Notes under the pieces: model-generated
The model's database searches: none
Told to the model about the DNA's origin: nothing
Seen by the model: the letters and a program-made list of their open reading frames with translations, nothing else
Part shown: positions 36,513 through 47,237 of the stretch, in pieces
Numbering within the stretch: position 1 is the first letter of the stretch
How the letters are laid out: each line of letters opens with the position of its first letter
Translations under genes and position numbers: made by a program
NCBI RefSeq assembly: GCF_009389715.1
Contig: NC_052396.1
Coordinates: 13,286,318 to 13,350,317 of the forward strand
DNA from: Phoenix dactylifera
Taxonomy: Eukaryota > Streptophyta > Magnoliopsida > Arecales > Arecaceae
Direction: 5' to 3'
Length of the DNA stretch: 64,000 nt

Positions 36513-37851
36513 CTAAACACACTTCCCTCCATAGCCAGCAGTCCTGAGCAATGCTTGCTTAATCTCTTCAGAGCCTATGATTGCCCTCTTCTCCTTGTCC
36601 TAACCATCACAAGAGAAATAGACAGATTAGTCATAGTATACTAGCTTAACAGAAACAATCTGATGTTAGCCCTCTTACTTCTGAGCAACAAGCATGCATT
36701 CCAAAATCATTGAAGCAGCTGGCAACACACCGTCGGATCTCTAGCCCCAGAGCCTCCAAAGTATTCATTGTAGACAGCAACAAACCCGGCTTTGCCGCAC
36801 AGCAAATCTCTATCCGGGTGTTCCCTTCTCTCCGTTCGACATCGAACTGCACATGCATTCATACTTCAAACACAGAGCCAGGGCTCAGACTAAATTGCAC
36901 AGAAGATCAGTTTAAAAGACTGGTTAACTTGGGACTTAGGAGAGTGTCTTCGCAACATCTCATTGGGGTTGATCCCATTGAAGGTGTCCAGTAGATTCAG
37001 CTGATCGCTACCAACTTTAATCACTTCTTGCAAGCTCTTGATCCTTTCCAAAAGCTCTTTCACATAGTCAATGGTGTCTCCAAGGATGGATGTCCTGTCC
37101 ATCTAGCAACATACGCTAGTATAAGCATGCATCAAAGTTCTTGCAGAATTAGAAGACTAGGAAAACAAACAAAGTCGGAGAGATCTAACCAAAAATAAAA
37201 TAAAGATAAGAAAACTATATTGTGATGTTCAAATTAAATTTCTATTGGATGGAGAAACAAGGGTCTCAATGCCACACCTAGCTAATCTTAGGAACAATGG
37301 ATCTTAGCAGTGAAAGCCGGTCATTAAGTCGCTTCCTTCGTCGCCTCTCTGCAATTAGATTCTTCGACAGCAAGCCCGCCACCTTCTTCAGCCGGCCATG
37401 CTTCCTCCCCACACAAGGTCCTGCACCACCAAAGACTGAAGAAGTATGGACAGTTTGCCTTGGCTCTACCTTGCAGATGCTCTGCTCCCCGTACAAAGTG
37501 CTATGGTTTTCTTATGGATCACACCAATCTCTTCATTATCTTGAGCTGAGAGAGAAATGGGGCTATGTGTCATCATGGTGCATGAAGGCTGAAAATCTGG
37601 TGCTGATGGCAAAAAGCCACTACCAAATGGGCAGTAGACTTCACTCAGGCAATCGAAGTTTGGCTCAGCTTGAAAGGATAGCCCTTCGAATGGAGCGCAA
37701 TTTGGTGAAGCTGGGCTTGAGGATTCTGGGAAGCAATCAGTTCCCCCTTCAGTGGAGAAGAGGAGCTCATGTAATTCCTGGGAGAGGTGTCCCATGTCTC
37801 CCTCCTCGGAGCAAAAAGCTCTTCTAAGAGACTTTGCTCATCAAGCCCCAT
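36513..37851 (-). pseudogene. bHLH93/bHLH61-like transcription factor, inactivated
   Basis: Four exons on the minus strand: 37278-37851, 36935-37102, 36679-36846, 36513-36599. The start reads MGLDEQSLLEELFAPRR. Exon 1 carries the basic-helix-loop part [20 protein letters not shown] then LRSIVPKIS. Exon 2 has MDRTSILGDTIDYVKELLER. Exon 3 has the ACT-like region RIEICCAAKPGLLLSTMNTL then EALGLEI. Exon 4 ends EEIKQALLRTAGYGG. This is the subgroup of Arabidopsis bHLH93 (NFL), which acts in flowering under short days. Lesions: a frameshift after ETWDT (about 37780), another near 37490, TAG at 37278-37280 in place of the conserved Lys at the exon 1 end, and a lost G at the exon 2 donor (CCTAAG followed by TCCC). 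The exon 1, 3 and 4 borders are still canonical. Confidence 0.85.
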
Positions 37852-38047
37852 CTCTTCCACCCTCTCTCGCCTCAAACACAGCAAAGGAAAGGATGATAGC
37901 ATGAAGTTGCACCAACCTAAGGAATAATAAATAAAACCTCAAGGAACAATTATTCCTTATAATGAATAAAATAAAGAATGTATCAAGGTATGTTGGATGC
38001 ATTAGAAGCTATAGAGCCAGAGATGGGAATGGAATCTCCTCTTTCTT

Positions 38048-38102
<55 letters not shown>

Positions 38103-39489
38103 TCTCTCTCTCTATACCTCCCTATGTCAATGATTCGATATCTTTTCTCGCTGATATGAGCACTCCTAAGGCCACCATATTTAATTCCCATGCCCTGAAA
38201 GCTTTGTCCCACAAATCTGTCGGAACTCAGAAGGACGGGGCAAGAATATGCTTAAAAGTTTAATCAATAGTTGTCACGGCAGCCTAAATAGAGTACTGCT
38301 GAGAGGAAGGAGCCTCTTGTCTTGGTTGGCTCTGGGACCACTTCTCATTCCTCAATGCAAGCTCTCTCGGCCTTGTTCCTTGGCTTAGCTTAAAAGGGAA
38401 GTAGATGACAATTGCTATAGTGCTCTAAGTCTTATCTTCGATTGTGCCCATTAAATAAAACTATATGCTTTCTGATTTCTCAGGGTCTCTATCTTGCAAG
38501 AAACAGAATTAATTCATGGCTGCTAGATGCATAGGCCCACTGAGATATTCGAATCTCGGTGTCGAATATACTTACAGCATTGCACTCACACTACGTATAA
38601 GCAGGTACTTGGTAGATGAAGATGGATGACTATTTGGCTCATATTGATGTTATAACTGAGATACATGCTGTAATGTTACTGATCCTTCTTGATAGCAGGT
38701 CGCATCATGGACGTACTCTATAGTTTCTGCTGAACATTAACAAGAAAAAAATAGATAACATGCCGTACCCTGCCTTATCCCATAATCTATTCTTCATCTT
38801 CACACACTTTTTATTTGTTTATTTGTTGCTAGTTAAGGCCCTTAGGTCACAATGCATTAAATAAACCTACTTGCGGCACATTATGTGGAGTTTTCAGCTA
38901 TCAATTAACACAATTCCTGTGAATGTTTGAACCACTCAATGAATGTAACCAATTGTAATTTCAGCATTTTCTTGGAATGCAGAGAAGTTGCTGTTTTAAT
39001 ATGACCAAAGGCAGGGCCAGTGAAAACATTATGAAGATGACCCAACAACCTTGATGGTCACTGACAATTTTTTGGACTTCTTGCTTGACCATTTCTGCTA
39101 TTTTAGCCAGTAAAACGATGTTTTGGAAGTCTTGCTGGAACCAATAAAAGAACTACTGAATTTCACGGCAACAATTAATCATTTTGGCAAAAAGAATTAA
39201 GCAAAAGTTGAAGTAACCTGTCCACAATGAAAAGGTCCTACAGATACCATTTTACTTGTTCCATCTCCATTGTTTCTCGCTCCCGACTTGTTGGTTTTAT
39301 TGTGTAATTCTGAGCCCTAAACAGTCTTCATAATCTCCTTGGGGTGCTGTAATGAGAACCACATCATCCACTTAAAAAAATATTTATAGTTCTGTTTGAT
39401 GCATGAACACTCCATACTAGAAAAACCATAAACACAAGTCCATGAGCCCTACCAATCCCTTGCAAATATTTAATCTTTGCAAGTTTTTT
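37852..39489. other. Region upstream of the bHLH pseudogene
   Basis: No gene found. It contains the CT microsatellite listed separately; nothing else was recognised. Confidence 0.5.
38051..38099. repeat. (CT)n microsatellite
   Basis: About 24 uninterrupted TC dinucleotides, followed by a shorter interrupted CT run to about 38113. It lies some 200 bp upstream of the bHLH start codon, on the promoter side. Confidence 0.95.
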
Positions 39490-39995
39490 TTTATACTTTT
39501 TAAACGACGTGCTACTCCGGCCATGTCCTGACACGACTGTCAATGCCTTACCGTTCCCAAGAACGGACTTCACCGCGCACCACAATCAATCTCTAGCTAC
39601 GCGCCACTCCCTCTCATGATGAGAATGGGCTATACCCTGCCACGGCTGTCAAACGCCTTATTGTTTCCAAGAATGGACTCTGCCACGTGCCATAATCAAA
39701 CTTTGGTTGTGCGCCACTCCCACTCATGAATCATGATGGGAACGGGCCATACCTCCGCCACCTAAGTACCCCTATCGGGACTATAAAGAACCCCAACAGG
39801 TAACGCCTATGGGATTTTTGGGCTGGATCTACAAAACTCCATACTAACTTGATCGTCGGAGGGCTCTCACCAGAAACACCGATGAGGCTTTGTGCAAGTA
39901 CATTGTCGGTCGCAGGAGGTGGCTCTCTCTGTCTTCCTCTGCACTCTGGAAGCTTCCCCTACTCCTCCGGCGTGGTCACCCTCGGGCTAGATTTG
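39490..39995 (+). repeat. LTR-like fragment with internal duplication
   Basis: A unit of about 120-130 bp containing CACGACTGTCAATGCCTTAC, a TCCAAGAA(C/T)GGACT phrase and GCGCCACTCC is present twice (39530-39605 and 39640-39725). Then follow CTATCGGGACTATAAAGAA and a stretch ending CTCGGGCTAGATTTGAAC. The TATA-like site, CT-rich leader and ending resemble a plant Gypsy LTR. No ends or target duplication could be fixed. Confidence 0.5.
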
Positions 39996-40682
39996 AACCA
40001 CAACACATACAAATAACCATTCTATTAAAAAGTGCTACAGCATAATCATCAAAATAACTATTCTATTTTCAAAATAACTTTAAACATAGAAAATAAAAAT
40101 AATAACACCAAACATATATTCTACTCAATTTTATAGTTTTACTTTTAAAAGAAGAAAATAAATAAAAGTGATGCCAAATGACCCTAAGTTTTAAATTCTT
40201 CTTTTTGTACAATTACAAAGGCCTTCCATGTGGCTGATCATGGCAGCTTAGTGCATTGGGAGTCCTCCTCATATTTATTTTTAAAATATTATTTTAACAG
40301 ATGCCAGTGGTTATATTTACTCTAGGGCTCTCTATAGCGGCCATTCAACCAAAAAAATAAAAAAAAATCAGTCATGCTCGAAATTAAAGATAAGAACAGT
40401 GCATCTGCATTTGCTAAACTACTTCATAAACTTGCTTGATGTATCTCAGTAATGTATTGTTGTCATCATCGTTTTTTTTTTTAATTCGGAATTAAGGAAA
40501 TGTTACCATCAAGCTTATTTTTTATATTTTCAAATATCAGTGTCCAAAAATAGGATGCACTCATGAAAGCCAAGTTTTTTTCTTTGTTTTCTTGTCTCTA
40601 TGATCACTCGAACGTGTGCATGGATGCTAAAGGTGAAACCTAGTGCTGGGCTCCTTAGGCTTCTTGGTGACCTTAAGATTCT
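39996..40682. other. Intergenic segment
   Basis: No gene or repeat recognised. Confidence 0.5.
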
Positions 40683-41145
40683 ATAAGTAACCAAAATTTA
40701 TTCAGCGAATAATAGATGTGGAACTAAATACATGCCTGCATGAGTCCTCATATACTCTTCTCATTTAAGCCTTGGTGTTCTTATCAGGCTAAGAATTTAA
40801 ATCGATTCAAATCTAATCACAAGCACTACAATCGGCCTGTGATCAGCCCTAATGGATCTTGTTTAAGCTCTGATGTCCTCGTCAGGATAATGATTCAATT
40901 TCATTCAAATCTAATCACAAGCACCACGATAGGTCTGTGGTCAGGTTCAATGGATCCATGCTGCAGTCCTAATGGACCAATGCTGCAGTATCCTCTAGTC
41001 CACATAGGTTATGGGCCGAGTCCGTTCTAATATCATTTGTCATAACTCGGGATTTTCTCAATCCTATATAAGTACCCAAGATCTACTCAGCGAATAATTA
41101 ATGTGGGACTAAATACATGTCCGTATGAATCCTCACATAAATAGT
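40683..41145. repeat. About 75-bp direct repeats flanking a 95-bp tandem duplication
   Basis: The outer repeat (TCAGCGAATAAT, then ACTAAATACATG and CCTCA) lies at about 40683-40755 and 41070-41145. Between them a unit with TCAAATCTAATCACAAGCAC occurs twice, near 40770-40865 and 40866-40960. The layout resembles a very short LTR-type element, but no primer site or target duplication was found. Confidence 0.55.
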
Positions 41146-41347
41146 TTGCAAGATTAGTGACAGCTTATGCCTAAAGATCTCAAATTTGTAATCCGACAGC
41201 GTTGGCTCTGCTAGGATTTACATGCAAGACTTAGGTGACATAAAATTAAAACACTACTAGATCAACAGGTTATTGACTCAAGACCTGGGATTTTAATGGC
41301 GATAAGGGCAAAAGGTCCTTTAACCCATAGGATTTGCTTTTCTCATG

Positions 41348-42263
41348 GGGTAGTTCTATATACACCCCCCCTATTGCTCAGGACACCCCCCAAAAACCAA
41401 AAAAAAAATACCCAAACTAACCTTTAGTGTAATTACCATATTGCCCTTGAAATTTTCTCATACACCCCCCTTCCTCCTCCTCCGTTTCGTTTTGAAAAGA
41501 AAAAAAAAAAAACCCCTCAAACCCCCCTTAAACCCCTCGATCCATTTACATCGTTTAGGCGATCTTTGAAGGAGATTTAAGCCCCATTCGAAGCATGGAC
41601 AAGCAACTAGTGATTTGGGACGAAGAATCGGCCGCAAAGGTACGTGTTCCATCTTGTTTCGAATTTTTTTTTTTTTTTCACGGTTCGTGCTCCGTTCGGC
41701 ACTGGATCGCCGAACAAAAGGCTTCTGTTCGGCTGAACAGTGCCGAACAGAAGCCTTCTGTTCGGCTGAACAGTGCCGAACAGAAGCCTTCTGTTCGGCA
41801 ACCCTCAACCGAACAGATCTGTTCGGCTGCACAGTGCCGAACAGAAGGCTTCTGTCCGGCACTGTTCAGCCGAACAGAAGCCTTTTGTTCGGCGATCCAG
41901 TGCCGAACGGAGCACGAACCGTGAAAAAAAAAAAATTTCGGGAGAAGCCGGCGAGGTGGTTCTGGGAGAAGCCGGCGAGGTGGTCGGAGATCGGGAGAAT
42001 GCCAGCGACGAGAGGGAGAAGGAGGAACGGGAGGGTTTTGGGCGTTGGCGAGGTGTTTTGGAGGGGAAGAGCGGGATGGGGGGGGGGTTTGGGGGGTGTA
42101 GAGAGCAATTTAGGTGAGGGGGTGGGGAGGGTGGGGGGTAATTTAGGAATTTTTAATTTTTTAGGGGTGTCCTTAGCAAATGGGGGGGTGTAGAGAGTAT
42201 TTAATTTTTTTTTAATTTTTGGGGGGTGTCCTGAGCAATAGGGGGGTGTATATAGAACCACCC
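41348..42263. mobile_element. Mutator-like DNA element with 9-bp target duplication
   Basis: The 916-bp element is flanked by the perfect 9-bp repeat TTTCTCATG at 41339-41347 and 42264-42272. The inverted ends of about 45 bp begin GGGTAGTTCTATATACACC on the left and GGGTGGTTCTATATACACC in reverse on the right, and continue through CTATTGCTCAGGACACCCC. The nine-base duplication and GG-start ends suit Mutator-like elements. No transposase is present. A short stretch at 41595-41640 reads MDKQLVIWDEESAAK before a GTACGT donor-like site and could be a captured exon fragment. Confidence 0.85.
41664..41935. repeat. Long near-perfect hairpin inside the Mutator-like element
   Basis: Bases 41679-41766 pair with 41836-41923: 88 bp with a single mismatch (41746 against 41856). 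They are extended by a 15-T run on the left and a 12-A run on the right, and the loop is about 69 bp. The arms are built from GTTCGGCTGAACAGTGCCG and CCGAACAGAAGCC units that recur in the loop. Several open frames on both strands across it are artefacts of the repeat. Confidence 0.92.
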
Positions 42264-42341
42264 TTTCTCATGCTATTGAAAGCCCCAGTTAAAGGGGCCC
42301 GTTCGAACCCAGTTTTATTGCCCGAACAGGCTAGTTTTTTT

Positions 42342-42508
42342 TTTGAATATAAAAACAACGTCCATTTCACAGTGGGATCTCGATCGACTGCTTTCATTCT
42401 CTCTAGCTCCGACGCTGCGGCGCTCCTTCTTCCTTCACGGTGCGGAGGGAAGGCGGTCAACAAACGACCGCGGAAGACGGCCGGCGCCGCCCCGGCGCCA
42501 TCCATCAG
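42342..42508 (+). promoter_or_regulatory. TATA box and GC-rich leader exon candidate
   Basis: GAATATAAAAACAAC at 42342 is a TATA-like site. It is followed by a pyrimidine-rich start region and a CpG-rich block ending GGCGCCATCCATCAG before the donor-like GTGTGCG at 42509. This may be the first, non-coding exon of RRP4, whose coding exon 1 is preceded by an acceptor just upstream of its ATG. It may instead belong to the decayed PPR gene. The right end of the Mutator-like element is about 80 bp upstream. Confidence 0.5.
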
Positions 42509-43166
42509 GTGTGCGCGCTCTCTCTCTCCCTCTCTCATATTTACTCATTTGCTTCATTCCCTCCACTCCTTTTGCTTCCCTTGTGAAGTCCCCGCTGCCG
42601 TCTTCCGATGCGTTGCTGGGAGGATGTCAACTTCCAATTCTTTTTCTTTTTTCTTTTTTTCTTTATCCGCTAAACTTCGTACCCAATCACAGGTTTGTCA
42701 GTCCTTCTTTCTTTTCAAATATTCTTCTTCTTCTTCTCTCCTTTGTTTTTTCGTCTCCCCCAAGCTTTCCCTGGTGGAATCGTAATACCCACCTGTTGCC
42801 CTGGAACTATAACGATGCATAGTGACGCCGTTTACATGTTGGTACAAATGACGAACTCTTTTCTTGCTTGAAAGCTGTCGACTTTTCCCTTTTTTCGGTG
42901 TTAGTTATTCTCTAAATGCCTCTGAGTTGATGCTTCAGTGACTTGAAGAACCCTAACATGCATTAACATGTCCCATGCCCCTTTTTTGTTTTAGTAAATG
43001 GCTAGCTCTCATCTTGCTCAGAATCATGACGTGGTCTGATTCTGACCTAATTGCAATTGGTTCTCACCATCGCTCGACTCTCCATGAATAACTCCGATTC
43101 TATCTCTTCCCACCTCCCTTATATATATTTAACTTGTTCAATGAATCAGTGCCGTTAGTTAAGTTT

Positions 43167-43310
43167 GTTTATTACCTTATTATGAATCAGCTCTTTAATT
43201 GATGAGTTATGATGTATGAGAGAAAACCCCAATGTAGTGTTTATTACCTTATTATGAATCAGCTCTTTAATTGATGAGTTATGATATATGAGAGAAAACC
43301 CCAATGTAGT
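43167..43310. repeat. 72-bp tandem duplication
   Basis: The two copies, 43167-43238 and 43239-43310, differ at one site (TGATGTATG against TGATATATG), so the duplication is recent. Confidence 0.95.
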
Positions 43311-43639
43311 TCAATGAATTGAAACTATTTTACCTAAACTAATTCGGTTAGGACTCTCCATTCACAGTGATGCAATGATATTTTTGCATTATTATAATAC
43401 CATGTAATAATAAAGATTAAAGAGTAGTAAAAGTATATAAGAAAAATGCTAACAACTATCATTCTTTATATTTTTTCTGCATATATTTATAATCTTAATT
43501 TACTTTTCTCATATACAAATAATTAACAATTAATATATTTATTATGTCGTCATGATGTCGTGGTTCAATTCCAGGTGACCTAACGGTCGAATCGGTGACC
43601 TGTGACCCTGTTTCTTTCCAGGGTTTGATCAATGGCCTA

Positions 43640-44830
43640 GGTTTTAAAACATTGGATTATCAATAATAGGAGGGCCCATGATTGCACGGCTGATGTTAGA
43701 GTTTTGTATCATGCTGTTAAAAATGTTGATCTTGACGATATTAGTAGGATTTCGAAATCCAAATTTGTGTCTCCTGAAGCGGTATTTGGAATGCTTGATT
43801 ATTGCTTTGTCAAAATCTCAAAGGGTTTGGTTGATAAGATTTTGAAGAGGTTTAGCGGTGACTGGATTCCAACATATGGTTTCTTCATATGTCCTGGTAC
43901 TAAAATAGGCTATAGACATTCTTTTGACTCTTAGGACATGATGGTTGGCATCTAGAAAAATGAAAGTGCTTTGATGTGATGTGGGGATTGATTGTTGAGA
44001 TGGTTTGGCTTGGGGTTTCATCTCACTATCAATGATGATAAAAGTGACAAGAAGGCTTGCTAGAGCCTTTAGATAGAATTAAGCCATAAAGACCTTTCAT
44101 AACATAGAGAAATTCTGTGTTAAAAAAGATGCTTTAGCCATGAATGTAGTCTTGGATCCCTTGCGTATGGAGACGACTGTTAAGGACACGTATGATGCCT
44201 TTCTAGAGCTAAGGAATGAGATACATATCAATCCAGGTAGGTTTAATGCTGAGCGGTGCAAAGCACGAAAATCCGAAGAGGCTCAATGGACTATGGAGGA
44301 GATGAAAGAATTTTGTTTTTATCCTTGTGTGACCACATATACTAGTCTGATTGAATTGTGTTTCATGGAGAAAATTTTTTGAATGGATGATGCTATTCTT
44401 GATGAGATGCATGCCCTTGGATGTCCTCGGAATGTTGTGACTTATACCATAGTAACGCAAAGGAAACCCTCAAAACTTTTTGAAGGTTTTTGACAAGATG
44501 ACGAGGGTTGGTTTCACACCCGAGGCTTCATTGATTCATATACTAGGTAGAGCAAGCTGATGCCAATCATATGTGAGGTGATCTGCAAGAGTGGAATTTC
44601 TCCAAACAGAACTAAATAGAAGACCCTGATTTCTGCTGCCCGTGTCACTCCCAAGAAGGGAGTGCTTTGAAGTTGCTTCTGAAAATGGAAGAAAGCTCAT
44701 GCAAGCCTGACATTAAACACCCCCTACTGAAACTATGTTGTACTAAAAATTGGATGAGGATCCTCTTATATTTGTGGGCACATGTGTTTAAACAAGGACA
44801 TTAGCCTTGACTTTGAGACCTATTGTTTAA
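43640..44830 (+). pseudogene. Pentatricopeptide-repeat (PPR) protein pseudogene
   Basis: Readable blocks, in changing frames: VDKILKRFSGDWIPTYGFFI, then TKIGYRHSFDS, then DAFLELRNEIHINPG, EEAQWTMEEMKEF, YPCVTTYTSLIEL, DEMHALGCPRNVVTYT, and GSALKLLLKMEESSCKPDI, then LLKLCCTKNWMRILLYL. These are the helical units of a plant P-class PPR protein (YxxMVDIL, VTYTSLI, CxPDxxTY). PPR proteins bind organelle RNA. Stops and frameshifts are frequent, and no intact frame exceeds about 80 codons. It lies upstream of RRP4, possibly inside that gene's long leader intron. Confidence 0.85.
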
Positions 44831-47237
44831 AAAGGACAATAGCCTGCACTTCGAGACCTACCTTGTTTTGGCACATGGGCTATGTTAGAATAAAAAAAAT
44901 TAGAGCATCCTGCTTGTTTTTTGAGATAATGGTGTCAAAATTCTTTCTTCCTAAATTTTAAAACAAATACAAAATTCAAAGTTGTTAAAGGTGCACCTAA
45001 GGTGCAAAGCGCACCAAGGCTGCAACCTTAGCACCTTGCCTTCCTTGAGGTGAGTGACTTTACTTAGACACAGAAAAAACACGTACTTTCTGTGCCTTGA
45101 AGTGAAGCCCTGGCGCAAAAAGCCATGCCTTTGTTCTTTTTAATCTCAGCAATCCATTATGTTGCTATGATTAAAATCATGGGGCTTACGTGGTCAAAAA
45201 GAGAGGAGGGGCAATAAAGTTATATGACTTAAGGAAATAAGCGAACGGGAGAGATATGCAAATGGAGACCAATATACAGATCTAAGCATAGATTTAGGAT
45301 ACTTGAAACAGAATATCTTAAGCATCAGGAAGGATATATATAGATGAAATCAATTATAAAGTATTTATATATTATTTCTGAACATCTTATCATGTATGAA
45401 AATGTACTCAATTTTTTCTTACCCCGTCATTAATGGTGAAAAAGAAGAGCTCAAAGGGGTTCCTCAAGCAGTGCTTGACTAGAAGTGCATATAAATTCAC
45501 GGAAGCTAATAAAAGATTCCATGAGCTTTGCAAGATGACTGCTGCCACAAAATAGCTGCACCAAATAATGAAGGTCAATTCAGAAGTTAAGTAAACTCAT
45601 TTATGATCATCTTTCTATTGGAAATTGCAATTGCTACCAAATCTACACATTGTAGTGAGAAGTGACCATTAATTTAATAGCTAAACTACATTAAACCATA
45701 TTGAAGCAACAAATTTCTGGCATGAGATGAAATATGCAATTTCCAGTAAATGAAGTAATGAGAGTCTTATATAACAAGAGATGCTGAAGAATTTATTTTT
45801 ATTTTCCAGCAAATGATAATTAAACTTAGGACGAAGAAAAAAGAGTAAAAGGACTAGTGACTTTTTTGAATGCTTAATATGTGAATTAAAAAAAACTTAG
45901 AATCAGAAAAAATGATTCATCAAACCAAGACTACCACAGAGCTATCAATGCGTGGTAAAGGGTACCCAAGAAACCCAAGTTAGACTAGTTTCATGTTATA
46001 CCGACCTATACCACTTGGTTTCTAATGATGATTGGGCAGGAGAAAAGGGTCTCCCGAACCTATGTCGGTACATGAGCTATACTGCATTTTTCTTGGCATA
46101 CCATATCATATTGGCGGGGTACTGGTATGATACCTTGTATTGTTATAGCAAACCTTGGTTTGGTTGCAGGAAATTATTTGGAAAACTTTTTTTCCTTGAA
46201 AAATCTGAAAACATTTGAGTTAATTTTTTGTACAGTATTTGTATAACAGTTATAAAGGTTATTATAATTGATGTCAGTAGGCTTTGCTGTAATTGTTCTA
46301 ACTATTTTACTTTTTCACTTGTACCACCCTTCACTGCTAATTTTTTTGAATAGATGTCACACATGTTCCTCCAACTAAATTTAGAGTTTGTACCAAAAAG
46401 CTAAATGTTGGGTTTTGCTAGGGTTTTCCTCCTCTCCCTTGGCTTCTGTTACTTTTAGGTTTTCACCTCCTTCCTCTTTCTTCCTTTTCTCTCTATAACT
46501 GGGATTTCTACAGCTGTCATGGGGCCTCTCCACATCCCTAGGTTGTTGATCCAAGAACTGGCTGACTTGAGGCTCCCCTTTCTGCTAAACTTCTCCGCTT
46601 CTTTTGCTATGAGTGGAAACCTTTCAGAATCCCCTGCTTCCGTTCTTTAAATTTTATTATCTTTTAACTGACTTTAATATAAAGCAGACATTATGAGCTT
46701 CTCACAAGCACCCCTTCCCTTGAATTCTTCATGGCCTTCTTTATCATTCTTCTCAAATATAAAAGAGATTAAATTGATTTTCTTTTCTTTTAGTATTCAT
46801 ATGTTTCCATTTATTGCATATGGTTGCTAATTTGTGCAAGATTTGCTAGCATCAATGCTAAGTATGTTTTATTGATTGAATAGTCTACATGGATTTGTGG
46901 TCTGTACTTTTTCCATTTTTTGAAACTTTCACATAATATGAGAAGCTAATCTCGCCAACACTTCCAGGGCAGTGTTTTGGTTATTACCATCAAAAGGCAT
47001 GCTTCTTGCTAGCTAAGGAGCGAGTTATGAGCTTTACTTCTCCTTTGTTGTTTTGGCCTTCTTTTGTATTCTAGATGCTGTATCAACATCCTTCAAGTTA
47101 GAATTTATTATTAGCTGCACTTGGGATCTTAATGAGCAACCCTGTTAGCCATTTGAAGCAGTTTGCCTTACATATTGAAGGACTAAAGGTCTGTCATTGT
47201 GCAGAGGGAGTTGAAAGGAATCAAAGAATTTTTGAAA
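44831..47237. other. Region between the PPR pseudogene and RRP4 coding exon 1
   Basis: Bases 44985-45130 hold AAGGTGCAAAGCGCACC-type inverted motifs of an old dispersed repeat. Bases 45950-46170 have degenerate GGTACC/GTATGATACC motifs ending CAAACCTTGG, possibly a decayed non-autonomous relative of the hAT family; no target duplication was found. Bases 46420-46560 are CT-rich with GCTAGGGTTTTCC, a common plant leader phrase and an alternative first exon for RRP4. The acceptor GTCATTGTGCAG at 47193-47204 precedes the start region. Confidence 0.5.

Noticed and set aside
37962..38212. Ser/Leu-rich and Arg/Glu-rich frames
   Set aside because: They are translations of the CT microsatellite.
41458..42261. 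Six overlapping open frames with repeated CSAEQ or NRSLLFG peptides
   Set aside because: The hairpin repeat reads open on both strands; the peptides mirror each other and belong to no family.
45952..46218. 88-codon open frame with Tyr/Trp-rich peptide
   Set aside because: It overlaps degenerate GGTACC-type repeat sequence and resembles no known protein.
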